Shown here: one piece after another, positions 21,369 through 31,445 of the stretch
How the letters are laid out: each line of letters begins with the position of its first letter
How positions within the stretch are numbered: position 1 is the stretch's first letter
Source: Ariolimax columbianus
Lineage: Eukaryota; Mollusca; Gastropoda; Stylommatophora; Arionidae
Reading direction: 5' to 3'
NCBI GenBank assembly: GCA_036924085.1
Contig: JAVGWX010000007.1
Span: 36,326,248 to 36,390,247, forward strand
DNA length: 64,000 nt
The notes under the pieces: generated by a model
Database searches by the model: none
Told to the model about the DNA's origin: nothing
What the model saw: the letters and a program-made list of their open reading frames with translations, nothing else
Made by a program: the position numbers and the translations under genes

Positions 21369-21581
21369 CCAAACGAAACTGAATCTATTTAACCTGTCTT
21401 TGCAATAGACTGACCTGTTTTATTATTTTTGTTGTAAACAACTGTCCGAGGAAAGAGGAGAGTGCTAACTTCAGGAGGTACACATATGACATTTCTGAGC
21501 TTGATTGTCAGTTTCAAGATTTCGAGATACTTCATCCACAAATAGAACTTTGTAATAACCCATTCAAATATCCAGTTGGGT

Positions 21582-21950
21582 TCAAGATGCTGAGCAGCGC
21601 ATGAGCTGCAGTGGTCAGCGACCGCTAGCTGACTGCTAGCGTCAGGGCCAGCGAATCAGAGCTGCCAAGACCATTCTACACCTCCACGCGGTGATCCTCG
21701 ATAACAGGCTGCAGCAGGGCAGACTGGCTAAGGAAAAGAGATCGAAAAAGGAATGCTAACCCGGTACTCAAAAAATGATTCATGAAGTCGGATGTGTTGG
21801 ACCGAAAGGTGCAAATATCGCAGTCAAGCTGTAAAATACGACACAATGCATGCCGTTCTCTGGACTACATTCTGCTACTTAAGCCCATTTCAGGGCTTGG
21901 TAGCGGGAGATTGAGACCGAATGAAGCCAAGCCAAGCCAAATGCTCAGTG
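21582..21950 (+). mobile_element. SINE type A copy inserted in hAT-like pseudogene
   Basis: Starts gatgctgagcagcgcatgag and runs through ctgcagtggtcagcgacc, cacgcggtgatcc, aggtgcaaatatcgcag, acgacacaa, and cagggcttggtagcgggaga to ttgagaccgaatgaag. Nine copies of this family lie in the window. The family tail is usually gaacgaagaagaag; here it is gccaagccaagcc. Confidence 0.85.
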
Positions 21951-22329
21951 GAGTGTCAGCCAGCATAACTACATTTACAGTTGTATGAACTATAATGTCA
22001 TCCATTCCTCAGCATAGCGGATGCAACTGGAGCCGATTAGTGGAAATTACTACCAAAGGAATGTTACCCACTTCTGAGAAAATCAGCCCTAAAAGTGTGC
22101 GTTACACTTGGTACTACACATCTTTGTGAGACAACATTTCATGCAATGAAACTAATAAACCTCAAACCCAGAAACAGATTAACTGACTCTGTATTATGGC
22201 ATATTCTCAGAATTGCTACGTCACAAATGAAAGTGGACTTCAAATTCCCGGTTAGCATATTTGACAAGCCAGACTATTAGCATTTAAATAAATAATAGAA
22301 TGTCTTATAACACATATTACAAATTATGC

Positions 22330-22995
22330 AGCAAATTCAAACAATCTCTTCACTTTCTTTCTTTCTTTTCGCTTATCCTGTTATGCCCTTCAGCGGCAGG
22401 TTATGAAGGGATCTCTAGAACGAGTCCGTCTGTGTGCCTCATGTACAGTAGCATTTACTGCCTCGGATATTTCTGTAAGCCACCTTTTTCGTGGTCGGCC
22501 TTTGGCTTTGAATCCGTTGTATCTAAATACCATTGCTTGTTGGGGATGTGTGTGTGTGTGTTGGGGGGGGGGGGGGGGGGGGGTTATTTCATTTCTGTTG
22601 TTACGATGAAACGTTTTTCATTTGATGTTAGTGCCCAGTTTTGACATTGATAGCATAGTGTCGGAATATCGTATTGTATAAACCTCTTTTGGTAAGTATT
22701 GTCGCCTGCTTGCAATTAAGTATTAGTGTTAATTGTTCAGAAATCCAACAAAGAGCATTATCTGATTTGCCTTATTGCATCTTTGTTTGATTTCTGCCGT
22801 AATTCTTCCGTTTGATGGTAACGTGCACCTTAAGTATGTGAAATCTTTCCCTTGTTTGATTTGCTGTTTTTCAATGGCGATGTAGATGTCTCCTGCTATT
22901 CTATATATTTTTAAGACCTCATTTTGTTCTACATTGATTTTCATGTTGCATTTTTTACATGCTGTGTTTAGTTTATCAATTTGTTGCTGCAATTG
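22330..22995 (-). pseudogene. LINE RT thumb and C-terminal fragment
   Basis: The minus strand reads QQIDKLNTACKKCNMKINVE (about 22,985), IAIEKQQIKQGKDFTYLRCT, ITAEIKQRCNKANQI (to about 22,755), then GFKAKGRPRKRWLTEISEAV (about 22,510-22,455). These match the connection/thumb (FKYLG equivalent: FTYLRC) and GRPRKRW tail of a non-LTR RT. A G run at 22,562-22,583 lies between. The element ends abruptly at 22,995, where a plus-strand RT begins. Confidence 0.85.
22562..22583. repeat. Poly-G tract
   Basis: About 22 consecutive G after a short TG repeat. Confidence 0.95.
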
Positions 22996-24740
22996 TAGCT
23001 CTCAAGTTGAAGTCAATGGCAGGCTGGGTATCCCACCCAGTACAGATGAGGTGGAGAAAGTAATCGGCTTAATGTCCAGTGGTAAAGCCCCCGGGTCAGA
23101 TGCTATTCTTGCTAAACTCTGCAAGGCAGGAGGCCCTGTGCTGCTACACAAGCTAACAAATCTGTTTTGCTCAATTTGGGATACAGGTCATATGCCGCAG
23201 GAACTGAAAGATACCACCATTGTCCACATGTACAAGCACAAAGGCAATCGTCAATCTTGTGATAACCACAGAGGGATCTCCCTCCTGTCGATCGCTGGAA
23301 AACATTTTGTTCCAGTTTTACTCCACCGCTTAACAACTCATCTCGAGCAGAAGCTACTCCCAGAGAGTCAATGGGATTTCCTATTTGGTCGTTGGACGCA
23401 TGACATAATGTTTGCAGCTCGTCAAATCCAAGAGAAATGTCAGGAACATCATCGTAATCTGTACACGGCTTTTCTTGACCTGACCAAAGGCCTTTGACAC
23501 AGTCAACAGTGACGGACACTGGAAAATTTGAAAGAAATTCGGTTGTTCTGAAAAATTCATCACAGTTGTCCGCCAGTTTCAAGATGGCGTGTCGGCCCGC
23601 GTACTGAATGAGGGTGGACTCTCTGCAGCAATCCCAGTCATAAATAGAGTCAAACAAGGCTGTGTGCTGGCCCCAACACTTTTAGCATGGTCTTTGTAGC
23701 TATTCTTTCTGATGCAACACATGACCGTGACACTGGCATACATATCATATACCGGGCGAATGGGCAGCGGTTCCCTCTGAGGCACCTAAAGGTCATCACA
23801 AAGGTGAAAGAAGCGACTATCTTAGATTTCACCTTTGCCGAAGACTGCACAATTAACACGTTCTTAGAACAGAACATGCAGGCAATCATGAATGAGTTCT
23901 CAACTGCGTGCACTAATATTGGTAAACACCAAGAAAACGGAGGTAATATTTCTACCTGCGCCAGGGGAACCCTACCACGAATAAAACGTCACTGTACATG
24001 GCCATCGTCTAAAGGCAGTTGATATCTTTACCTACTTTAGCAGTACCCTCCCAACCAGAGAAGGGAATATTGACTATGAAGTCCACAACAGGATTTCCAA
24101 GGTGAGTGCTGCATTCGGAGGACTACTAGAAAACGTTTGGGGCCGGCAGGGAATCTGTGTTGACACCATGATAAGTGTGTATCGTGCTGTTGTGTTAATC
24201 TTCTGTACGCATGCGAAACATGGATAGTCTACAGCGAAAATTTCAGGAAACTTAATCATGTCTATGTAAACTGTCTCCGCAGACTGCTCAAGATCGGGTG
24301 GCAGGACAGAGTGCCCAACTCTCTGGCACCCATACGTTGCTACAGAGAGCCCAGATCAGATGGACAGGGCATGTTGTTCGCATGTCAGACAAGCGTCTCC
24401 CTAACAAACTGTTGTACGGTGAGCTCATGACGCGACAGCGCTCGCAGGGGGACAAAAGAAACGCCATAATGCAGACATTTCTTTGACAATTTTTTCAATT
24501 GATGTTGCTGACTGGGAGCTGCTCGCTCCAAACCGCTCAGCCTGACGCACTGCCTGTCACACATGGTGCTTGCACCGCTGAGCAGAGGACCCTCACGGAG
24601 GCGCTGGTAAAGCGAGCTGTACGAAAGGAAAGAATGCAAAACTGCCCAACTACAAATGCTGTTTACGTGTGCCCTACGTGCGTTAAAGTTTGTCACGCTC
24701 AGATCGGACTGTACAGTCACATCTAAATAAACATGTCTGA
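22996..24740 (+). pseudogene. Near full RT domain of family A LINE with C-terminal zinc finger
   Basis: The longest RT remnant in the window. Blocks: GIPPSTDEVEKVIGLMSSGK then APGSDAILAKL (about 23,027-23,125), MPQELKDTTIVHMYKHKGN (about 23,191), NHRGISLLSIAGKHF, LLPESQWDFLFGRWT (about 23,357), LYTAFLDLTKGL(F)DTVN (about 23,459), NRVKQGCVLAPTL (about 23,645), and a FADD equivalent FTFAEDCTI (about 23,831), so the catalytic motif is mutated. The tail has [20 protein letters not shown] and LYGEL (about 24,353-24,425). The end has YVCPTCVKVCHAQIGLYSH (about 24,664-24,722), a C2H2 finger typical of the C-terminus of these LINE proteins. Frameshifts at about 23,490 and 23,685. Confidence 0.9.
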
Positions 24741-24868
24741 CGCTGTCGCCATCTTCGCTTGCGATGGGCAACCAACCAACCAACCATCCAAGCAACCAAG
24801 CAACCAACCAACCAACCAACCAACCAACCAAACCAACCAACCAACCAACCAACCAACTAACTAACTAA
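24735..24868 (+). mobile_element. LINE 3' end with (CCAA)n tail
   Basis: gctgtcgccatcttcgcttg is followed by cgatgggcaacc, then about 90 bp of CCAA/CAAC repeats, the 3' tail of the family A LINE. The same terminal segment ends the tRNA-derived SINE at 25,640-25,935. Confidence 0.8.
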
Positions 24869-25062
24869 CTAGCTCTGAAGTTGCTTTGACTGCTTAATCG
24901 TCAGCAAAAAGAAGTTTATCTTAGAGTTCACCAATATGCTACCATCGTTTGGGTTGGCTGTTTTACACAAGTGGTCTACATAGGTAATGAACAACAAAGG
25001 TGATAGCACACATCCTTGTCGTACTCCTGATTTGATATGAAATTTTACTAAGAGAAACGGTT
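24869..25062 (-). pseudogene. LINE RT palm fragment
   Basis: The minus strand reads KSGVRQGCVLSPLLFITYVD then HLCKTANPNDGSILVNSKIN, the RT block upstream of the catalytic FADD box. The box itself is lost. Confidence 0.8.
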
Positions 25063-25199
25063 ATTGTTAGGATAGAGCACTGGCTATTGATGTAAAGACT
25101 TTTCTATCTTTACATCCCTTCATTATTTATTGAATAATAAATCCCATAACATAATATAAAAGAATGGCATTTCTCTGGCCTTCTAGTGTTACCCTTACA
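25063..25199. other. No recognisable feature
   Basis: AT-rich. Confidence 0.4.
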
Positions 25200-25605
25200 A
25201 TAATCTGGCCATCGTTGAAGCTTAAATTAGGCATTCCTTATTCTTGATTCTTCATTCTAGGAACCAACATCATCACACATGAGACATTCCCATAAGTGCT
25301 CCGTTCTCCGTCCAAGCAACCAGCCAAGCGGAAATTTAATCAGAGTCCCAGTCAGGTGTTGTTTTCTTATTCTTCGGATCTTTCCAGACAGGACAGACTT
25401 TCTTCCCTCTCTCCTAGTCACTCGAAAATCTATCATCCTCTGCATATATGCATTTTTCCGACCTTCTGTCGCTTCATCATTCTGTAGAGTATCCATAACT
25501 GCCCTGGTCAACTCAACCCTGTCTCTCGTCATACCCACGTCCTTCCCCAAAGCTCATCCCTCACAGCATCCGCTCTTTCCTTTGCCACAGACGCCCACAT
25601 GTCCC
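25200..25605 (-). pseudogene. C-terminal part of RNase H LINE (single-unit reference copy)
   Basis: The minus strand encodes MTRDRVELTRAVMDTLQNDE, ATEGRKNAYMQRMIDFRVTR, KQHLTGTLIKF, LLGRRTEHLWECLMCDDVGS. This is the region downstream of RNase H. It is homologous to 13,200-14,048 but contains the 53-bp segment once, bounded by agagacag on one side and agcgacag on the other. It is the reference for the unexpanded state. Confidence 0.85.
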
Positions 25606-25639
25606 GGGCAGTAGAATAATGTGATAATCACTGCTCTAT

Positions 25640-25935
25640 ATACACAGCGTGGATGTCACTGTGGTCGAGAGATAAGGCACTCGCTTCTCAAAGCTATGAA
25701 CGGAAACAGTTCCCGCAAGTTTCAAGCGACCCCTGGAGTCTTTAGTTTTGACCAGTGCCTGCATCCTGAGTTACCTCCCGTCGTCTCGACTTATGTCTTG
25801 CCACTGGTCCAAGGTAGCGCATGACCAGAGAGTGAGGTTGATGACCAGCGCAGTTTCATCCTCAAAACGCAAGTTACATCTTCCAGACAAAACCGTATGA
25901 TGCTATCGCCGCCATCGCTTGCGACGGGCAACCAG
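25640..25935 (+). mobile_element. tRNA-derived SINE (Ser-like head) with LINE-like 3' end
   Basis: The head tgtggtcgagagataaggca then ctcgcttctcaaagc resembles a class II (serine-type) tRNA: A box, an anticodon-arm-like segment, a long variable-arm-like segment (ggaaacagttccc) and a degraded B box. The 3' end gctatcgccgccatcgcttg plus cgacgggcaacc matches the family A LINE end at 24,740 at about 30 of 36 positions. No functional tRNA is claimed. Confidence 0.6.
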
Positions 25936-26491
25936 CTGTATCGACACACAGCTATTTACATTAAAAGAAACGGCTTTTTCCAACTAAAAAAGACAGACAT
26001 CATAACAGAATTCTACAGAATGCTACTCTCTTTAAACAGTGAAAATAAAATCAACGTGCCAATATTATTCTGTCCACAAACAGATTAAACCTACCGCAAA
26101 CTTCCGAGGTAACAAGCAAACGAGATAAGCCTGTTTAAAATGAAGGGAAGTACCGAGGGATTTATTAACAAACATCCATTAATTAAAAATAACATTGATT
26201 CGCTGAAACATTCTCGGCTTTCATCTATGCATCAGCTAAATAGAATTTGCTGAAAACATATTTTCATTTAAGATGCTATTAAATGGGACAAGAAGATAAT
26301 TAGATTTAAGGACATGAAAAGGGAGGTGTGTCCACGTGAAGCAGAGGCGGAGCGTGTTAGTCAACATTTACAGAAGAGTTCATTCATCTACTAAAGAATT
26401 TTCAGGTTAGGGCTCTGTATGAATACTTGTGTTTCATGTAGCTCGCTGCTTGTACACATTTCTGACATTTTCTCTCAACCGTGCTTTATTT
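25936..26491. other. No recognisable gene
   Basis: AT-rich sequence; no element or conserved frame recognised. Confidence 0.5.
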
Positions 26492-27165
26492 GATTGATTC
26501 ATGTTTAACTTCAGGCTGTTTCAGTCTGGACATTATTGAACCATGTTTAACTCCAGGCTGTTTCAGTCTGGACATTATTGAATCATGTTTAACTTCAGGC
26601 TGTTTCAGTTTGGACATTATTGAATCATGTTTAACTTCACGCTGTTTCAGTCTGGACATTATTGAAGCATGTTTAACTTCAGGCTGTTTCAGTCTGGACA
26701 TAATTGAACCATGTGTAACTTCAGACTGTTTCAGTCTGGACATTATTGAAGCATGTGTAACTTCAGGCTGTTTCAGTCTGGAATTTATTGAATCATGTTT
26801 AACTTCAGGCTGTTTCAGTCTGGACATTATTGAAGCATGTTTAACTTCAGGCTGTTTCAGTATGGACATTATTGAACCATGTGTAACTTCAGACTGTTTC
26901 AGTCTGGACATTATTGAAGCATGTTTAACTCCAGGCCGTTTCAGTCTGGAATTTATTGAATCATGTTTAACTTCAGGCTCTTTCAATGTCAACATTATTG
27001 AATCATGTTTACCACCAGGCTGTTTCAGTCTGGACTTTATTGAACCATGTTTAACTTCAGGCTGTTTCAGTCTGGACATTATTGAATCATGTTTAACTTC
27101 AGGCTGTTTCAGTCTGGACATTATTGAAGCATGTTTAACTTCAGGCTGTTTCTATCTCAACATTT
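26492..27165. repeat. 42-bp minisatellite, 16 units, open on both strands
   Basis: The unit is catgtttaacttcaggctgt then ttcagtctggacattattgaa(t/g/c). Because 42 is a multiple of three, the plus strand reads CLTSGCFSLDIIES and the minus strand reads SIMSRLKQPEVKHD throughout. Units diverge by several substitutions. No flanking gene or element was recognised, so a coding role is unsupported. Confidence 0.95.
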
Positions 27166-27235
27166 TTCCTAAGCACGGTTTGCTTGCATCGATGTCAGTG
27201 AACCATAGATGACCAAAACCCTATTCCGTCCCAAG

Positions 27236-27410
27236 AGGCGGCCCTGGAAACAGGCTGCACCGATGTAGTCTGGCTAAGAGAATGGGGATCGCAGCGGGAA
27301 GGCAAACCGTGTCTAAAAAATGTCATGCTGAAACGGGATGTGTCGGTCAGAAAGGCGCAGATATCGCAGCCTCAATGTAAACTAGGAAAGCAGCGTCTTC
27401 TTCAGAAGGG
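27236..27410 (+). mobile_element. SINE type A, partial
   Basis: Shares gctgaaacgggatgtgtcgg, aggcgcagatatcgcagcc and the flanking order of SINE type A, but it is diverged and lacks both ends. Confidence 0.65.
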
Positions 27411-27534
27411 GTCAAGAAAGAAAAATATATGATTTGTTCTTGTTGTTGTTTTTGATTAATGCTCACAATGTGTGCGCCATTGGAAAAATGAGTCAACTTC
27501 TTTAGAAAGCACTCTTACCCTTCTTCCTTTTTCC

Positions 27535-27690
27535 TTCTTCCTTCTTCTTCTTCTTCTTCTACTTCTGCGTTCGTTCTCAATCTCTCGCTAACCAAGCCCT
27601 GAAAAGGGCTTTGCAAATAGCAGGATGGAGTCTGGAGAACGGAAAGCGCTGTGTTGCTAGTTTACAGCTTGACTGCGATATTTGCATCTT
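27535..27690 (-). mobile_element. SINE type A 3' half, minus strand
   Basis: Reverse complement of the family 3' half: tgcaaatatcgcagtcaagc, ttccgttctccagactcca, cccttttcagggcttggtta, ending in a (GAA)n tail that appears as cttcttcttcttcttct at 27,541. Confidence 0.85.
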
Positions 27691-27699
27691 ACACATCCG

Positions 27700-28015
27700 T
27701 CTTCGGCAGGTCAGGTCATCCCGTTATCGGTGAGGTCGTTGAGGCACACATGAAGACATCCTCACAATCCCACGCCACCCTTCTCTGTCAGCGGCGGCTG
27801 CCTGTGACTCTTCTGGTCGAAGATTGGTCCATTGTTTTATGTTGTCCTCCCACCTCGTTTTCGGACGGCCTCTTCGTCGTCTGCCTTGCCTCCTTTCCGT
27901 CCAGGATTGTATTTGCAAGACCATTTGATCTCGATATATGACGGTTCCAAGCAAATTTTCTTCTTTTTCCTTCTTTTGACAGTTGCCAAAAGGTCTTCAA
28001 AAGGCCCTATTGCTG
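27700..28015 (-). pseudogene. LINE RT C-terminal fragment (RWEDNIKQWT type)
   Basis: The minus strand reads RRGRPKTRWEDNIKQWTNLR then PEESQAAAADREGWRGIVRM, SSCVPQRPHR at the 3' end (about 27,875-27,725). Upstream lies HISRSNGLANTILDGKEARQ. This is the diagnostic tail of one non-LTR RT group. A second copy, also minus, lies at 50,840-51,130. Confidence 0.85.
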
Positions 28016-28079
28016 TTGTAATTCTATCTTCGGCAGGAGATAGTAGTTAAATGATTGATTGTATCATCATCTTTTCGTT

Positions 28080-28740
28080 TCACTTGATGTCCTGTTTGTG
28101 CCTTTTGGCGTCCGGGTTATGAAAGAGGTTTCTTGATCGGGCTCTAGTTATGTGCTTCTTATATAGGGGGCTTTACTGCTTCTGCTATTTCTGCTATCCA
28201 TCTTTTGCATGGGTGCCTTTTATTATGTATCCACTGAATATGTGTAGCATTGTTTTCTGATAAATAATATCTGGTATTAGTTGTATCTCTTGGCCAGACC
28301 ATTTGGTTTGCTGTCTCTTGTTAAAGTCCAGCACTGGTGTTGTATCTCTTGGCCAGACCATTTGGTTTGCTGTCTCTTGTTAAAGTCCAGCACTGGTGTT
28401 GTATCTCTTGGCCAGACCATTTGGTTTGCTGTCTCTTGTTAAAGTCCAGCACTGGTGTTGTATCTCTTGGCCAGACCATTTGGTTTGCTGTCTCTTGTTA
28501 AAGTCCAGCACTGGTGTTGTATCTCTTGGCCAGACCATTTGGTTTGCTGTCTCTTGTTAAAGTCCAGCACTGGTGTTGTATCTCTTGGCCAGACCATTTG
28601 GTTTGCTGTCTCTTGTTAAAGTCCAGCACTGGTGTTGTATCTGCCAGTCTTCTAATATTCTCGTTGTTGATTCCACCCATTCTTGTTACTCCACGCATTC
28701 GTTACCAGCTTTTAATCTCTGTTGTTACCATGTTTCTTCT
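28080..28740 (-). pseudogene. LINE RT C-terminal fragment carrying the 59-bp array
   Basis: The minus strand reads RGVTRMGGINNENIRRLADT, TPVLDFNKRQQTKWSGQ (28,700-28,590). After the array come degraded remnants near 28,270-28,090. The related plus-strand fragment at 38,700-38,830 reads LRKILGVRNDKIRGLVGTTP and VLDYIKRQQLIWFDHV without a repeat. Confidence 0.75.
28280..28642. repeat. 59-bp minisatellite, 6 units, inside RT C-terminal coding region
   Basis: gttgtatct at 28,280 and at 28,634 are exactly 6 x 59 bp apart. On the minus strand the unit encodes TPVLDFNKRQQTKWSGQE. Units are virtually identical. Confidence 0.98.
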
Positions 28741-29544
28741 ATCTTTATTTGTTTATATTCAATTCTGGAAACTGATTACACAAAATTGGTAGAAAAATCG
28801 TGTTGCATAGTGTTCTTTGTGTATCCATTGCCACATTCAGCATCATATTTAACCAGTATAGCGGAGATGATAATGTAACCCAAAACAGATTCAAGTTAGT
28901 ACATGCTCTTTGAAATGTGATTTCCTAATTTCAAATCAATATCTACAAAGCTAGCAGTTAGCATAGTCACCATGCCCGATAATTTACACAGCTGTATATG
29001 GGAACCTACCTCTAATTTACGGAAGACGAAATATCCGAGAGGAACTTCTATAGCACGTGTCGAAACTCGTGCTGCTCTTTAGAATGCTGAAAATCCAACA
29101 ATTTGACCGAAATTGATGATATTTTGCTTTACTTAACGTCACTGTACTGGTCTGTAGAGTCTGTATACAAGCAGCCTTGTCGTTCCCGTAATCGCAAGAA
29201 GTCTGGTGCCTACATTCCACAGCCACAACAAAACCGACACTGTCTGCAAATAGGGCGAAGGCCACCAATCCCGTGAAGCTCAGTCGTGTGCACTGGGCCG
29301 TGAAAATTCGACACATGGTAACAGCATAACTATTACATTTACCCGATAACTGATTGGATAATCGGAGGGAAAGAAACACACAACATGAACAAACTTAGTA
29401 ATCCAGATGGAACACATCAACACGCTTCTGTAGACACAAAGGAACGTCGTCAACTAGTGTGAATTCCAGCCAAATATGTGGCTTGGCGGTATCCAAGATG
29501 GACTAAAACACCAGAGCAAAGTCAGACCCTCGGCGAAGGGATCA
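28741..29544. other. No recognisable gene
   Basis: A 120-codon minus-strand open frame at 29,017-29,379 has no recognised domain. cttgtatacagactctacag (minus strand, near 29,170) resembles part of SINE type B at 55,685, but the match is short. Confidence 0.4.
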
Positions 29545-29890
29545 AGATGCTGAGCAGCGCATGAGCTGCAGTGGTCAGCGACCCATAGCTGACTGCTAGC
29601 GTCAGGACTAGCGAACCATAGCTGCCTTCTACACCTCCACGCGGTGATCCTGGATAACAGTCTGCAGCAGGACAGACTGGCTAAGGAGGAGGGATCGAAG
29701 AGGGAATGCTAACCCGGTACTCAAAAACTGCTTGCTGAAGTCGGATGTGTTGGACCGAAAGGTGCAAATATCGCAGCCAAGCTGTAAACTACGACACAAC
29801 GCATTCCGTTCTCTGGTCTACATTCCGCTACTTAAGCCTTTTCAGGGTTTGGTAGTGGGAGATTGAGAACGAACGAAGAAGAAGAAGAAA
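29545..29890 (+). mobile_element. SINE type A copy
   Basis: Full family order from agatgctgagcagcgcatga to a (GAA)n tail (gaacgaacgaagaagaagaa). The head contains a natural 15-bp direct repeat, cagcgacccatagctg and agcgaaccatagctg, about 33 bp apart. Confidence 0.9.
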
Positions 29891-30084
29891 AAGACCCTCG
29901 GCTGTTAGGTGTGATCTTTGCTTAATTAATATTAATGACATTATGGAAATACATATTTTAGTTTAGCCAATCAGTTGCATTTTATTTTTGCTTTTTTTGC
30001 AGAATAAAAAAACCAGCACAGCTTTTCATAACAGTCTTTTAATTGTTTACACAAACCTAATGTTAATCACTTGGTGTGCGGATA

Positions 30085-30447
30085 AAGATGCTGAGCAGCG
30101 AATAAGCTGCAGTGGTTCAGCGACCCATAGCTGACTGGTAAGCGTCAGGTTCAGCGAATCAGATCTGCCTAGACCCTTCTACATCTTTATGCGGTGATCC
30201 CGGATAACAGGCCGTAACAGAGCAAACTGGCTAAGGAGATGGAATCGAAGAGGGAAGGTTAAACCAGTACTAAAAAATGTCTGCTGAAGTCAGTCGGATG
30301 TTTCGGACAAAAAGGTGCAAATATCGCAGTCAAGCTGTAAACTATGACACAACGCATTCCGTTCTCTGGACAACATCATGCTACTTGCAAAGCCATTTTC
30401 AGGGCTTGGTAGCGGGAGTTTGAGAACAAACAAAGAAGAAGAAAGAT
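30085..30447 (+). mobile_element. SINE type A copy
   Basis: From agatgctgagcagcgaataa to gagaacaaacaaagaagaag. Moderately diverged from the 29,545 copy. Confidence 0.9.
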
Positions 30448-30949
30448 TTGGTGTGCAAATGTGTTTTCACCCATTTCCACATGTATTGCATGAAAGGCCA
30501 AATCACTAAAATAACCCAAATGGACCTGAAACTTTGAGAGTTTTTTTTTTGCTGGATCAATGACTATGGAATTGCACCTTCAAAGAATACAAAACAACAA
30601 GGAAGAGAGCTAATGGTAGTTACTTTTGACAAATAAGTTATCAAATGATCATTAAAAAAAAATGTGATTTGAAAGAAAGTGATACTAAGGAAATTGATGA
30701 TTTGGTTCAGAACGAACAAAGGCATTGATGCAAACAATTCAGCATTATGGAAAACAATCAGAGGTGCAGGCTTGACTTGCGGAAGTTACATAATAAAAGA
30801 GAAGCCACATCTAGAAGCTATGAGAAGTATTTACGTGAAGATGGAGACCTGTGTAAAAGAAGTATTGATATTGTGTTTCATATCTGGATCAATGCTCACC
30901 ACACCAGCTAAAAGGAATGGCCGTCAGTAGACTGAACGATGAAGGCATA
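30448..30949. other. No recognisable gene
   Basis: A short T run at 30,541. The open frame at 30,679-30,927 is not recognised. Confidence 0.4.
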
Positions 30950-31215
30950 ACATACTGATCGGACAATGTTAGTCAGTGTCAGGAGAAATATACTAACCAA
31001 GACTTCCACCTCACTTTCACGCAGCTCTCCCCGGAAACAGGCTGTTTCATGGCAGTCTGACTAACGAGGTGGGGGAACGACGTCATCCTCTTAGTAGTGA
31101 GTGACACGCAGATGAATTCAAGCATAGCACAACCGCCTGGAGGTCCCCGGTTCATCTTCCTCAGCACGCTCATGTTGTGATAAAAGCTTCTAAAACCCGC
31201 CACTTAACCCCATTT
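30950..31215 (+). mobile_element. Unclassified repeat R1, copy 2 (about 1.4 units of the 37-bp motif)
   Basis: Homologous to 18,765-19,080 and to the reverse of 39,100-39,350 (shared caaccgcctggagg, agtgagtgacacgcag, cgccacttaac). At its left edge two copies of the agtat-rtt motif sit 38 bp apart, the likely minimal dimer state of the 39.3-kb array. Confidence 0.65.
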
Positions 31216-31249
31216 TCATGCGCACAAAAAAAGTAAACACACTCAGAAG

Positions 31250-31410
31250 TAATTCAACAGCAACATCAACAGCAACATACACAGCAACATCAACAGCAAC
31301 ATCAACAACAACATCAACAACAACATCAACATATACATCAACAGCAACAGCAACAACAACATCAACAGCAACAGCAACATCAACATCAACAACAACATCA
31401 ACAGCAACAG

Positions 31411-31445
<35 letters not shown>

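Larger units (their letters stand above)
20190..22285 (+). pseudogene. hAT-derived GTF2IRD2/SCAND3-like transposase pseudogene
   Basis: Remnant of a gene of the hAT-transposase-derived group that includes GTF2IRD2, ZBED and SCAND3-like proteins. Visible blocks: VSKQTVTRRTELE (about 20,215), CPYVSLAIDENTDS with the catalytic-domain Asp (about 20,272), EELTALEE (about 20,357), and VTDG-like TDGCKAMRGSDTGFVRL (about 20,492). Then come FLQDNLPRSIDVHNKLKDIS and FIQDLAFLADDLNVLNLQ (about 21,155-21,293), GGFQTKLNLFNL (about 21,357), and the C-terminal dimerisation part LGTTHLCETTFHAMK then RNRLTDSVLWHILRIATS (about 22,107-22,227). Stops, an internal 61-bp array and an inserted SINE (21,582-21,950) break it. 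Host-derived or transposon copy cannot be told apart here. Confidence 0.8.

Noticed and set aside
24640..24726. Host C2H2 zinc-finger gene
   Set aside because: The finger is the usual C-terminus of the adjacent LINE protein, in the right order after the LYGEL block.
29017..29379. 120-codon minus-strand frame as a host gene
   Set aside because: No recognised domain, no convincing context, and frames of this length occur by chance; left unassigned.
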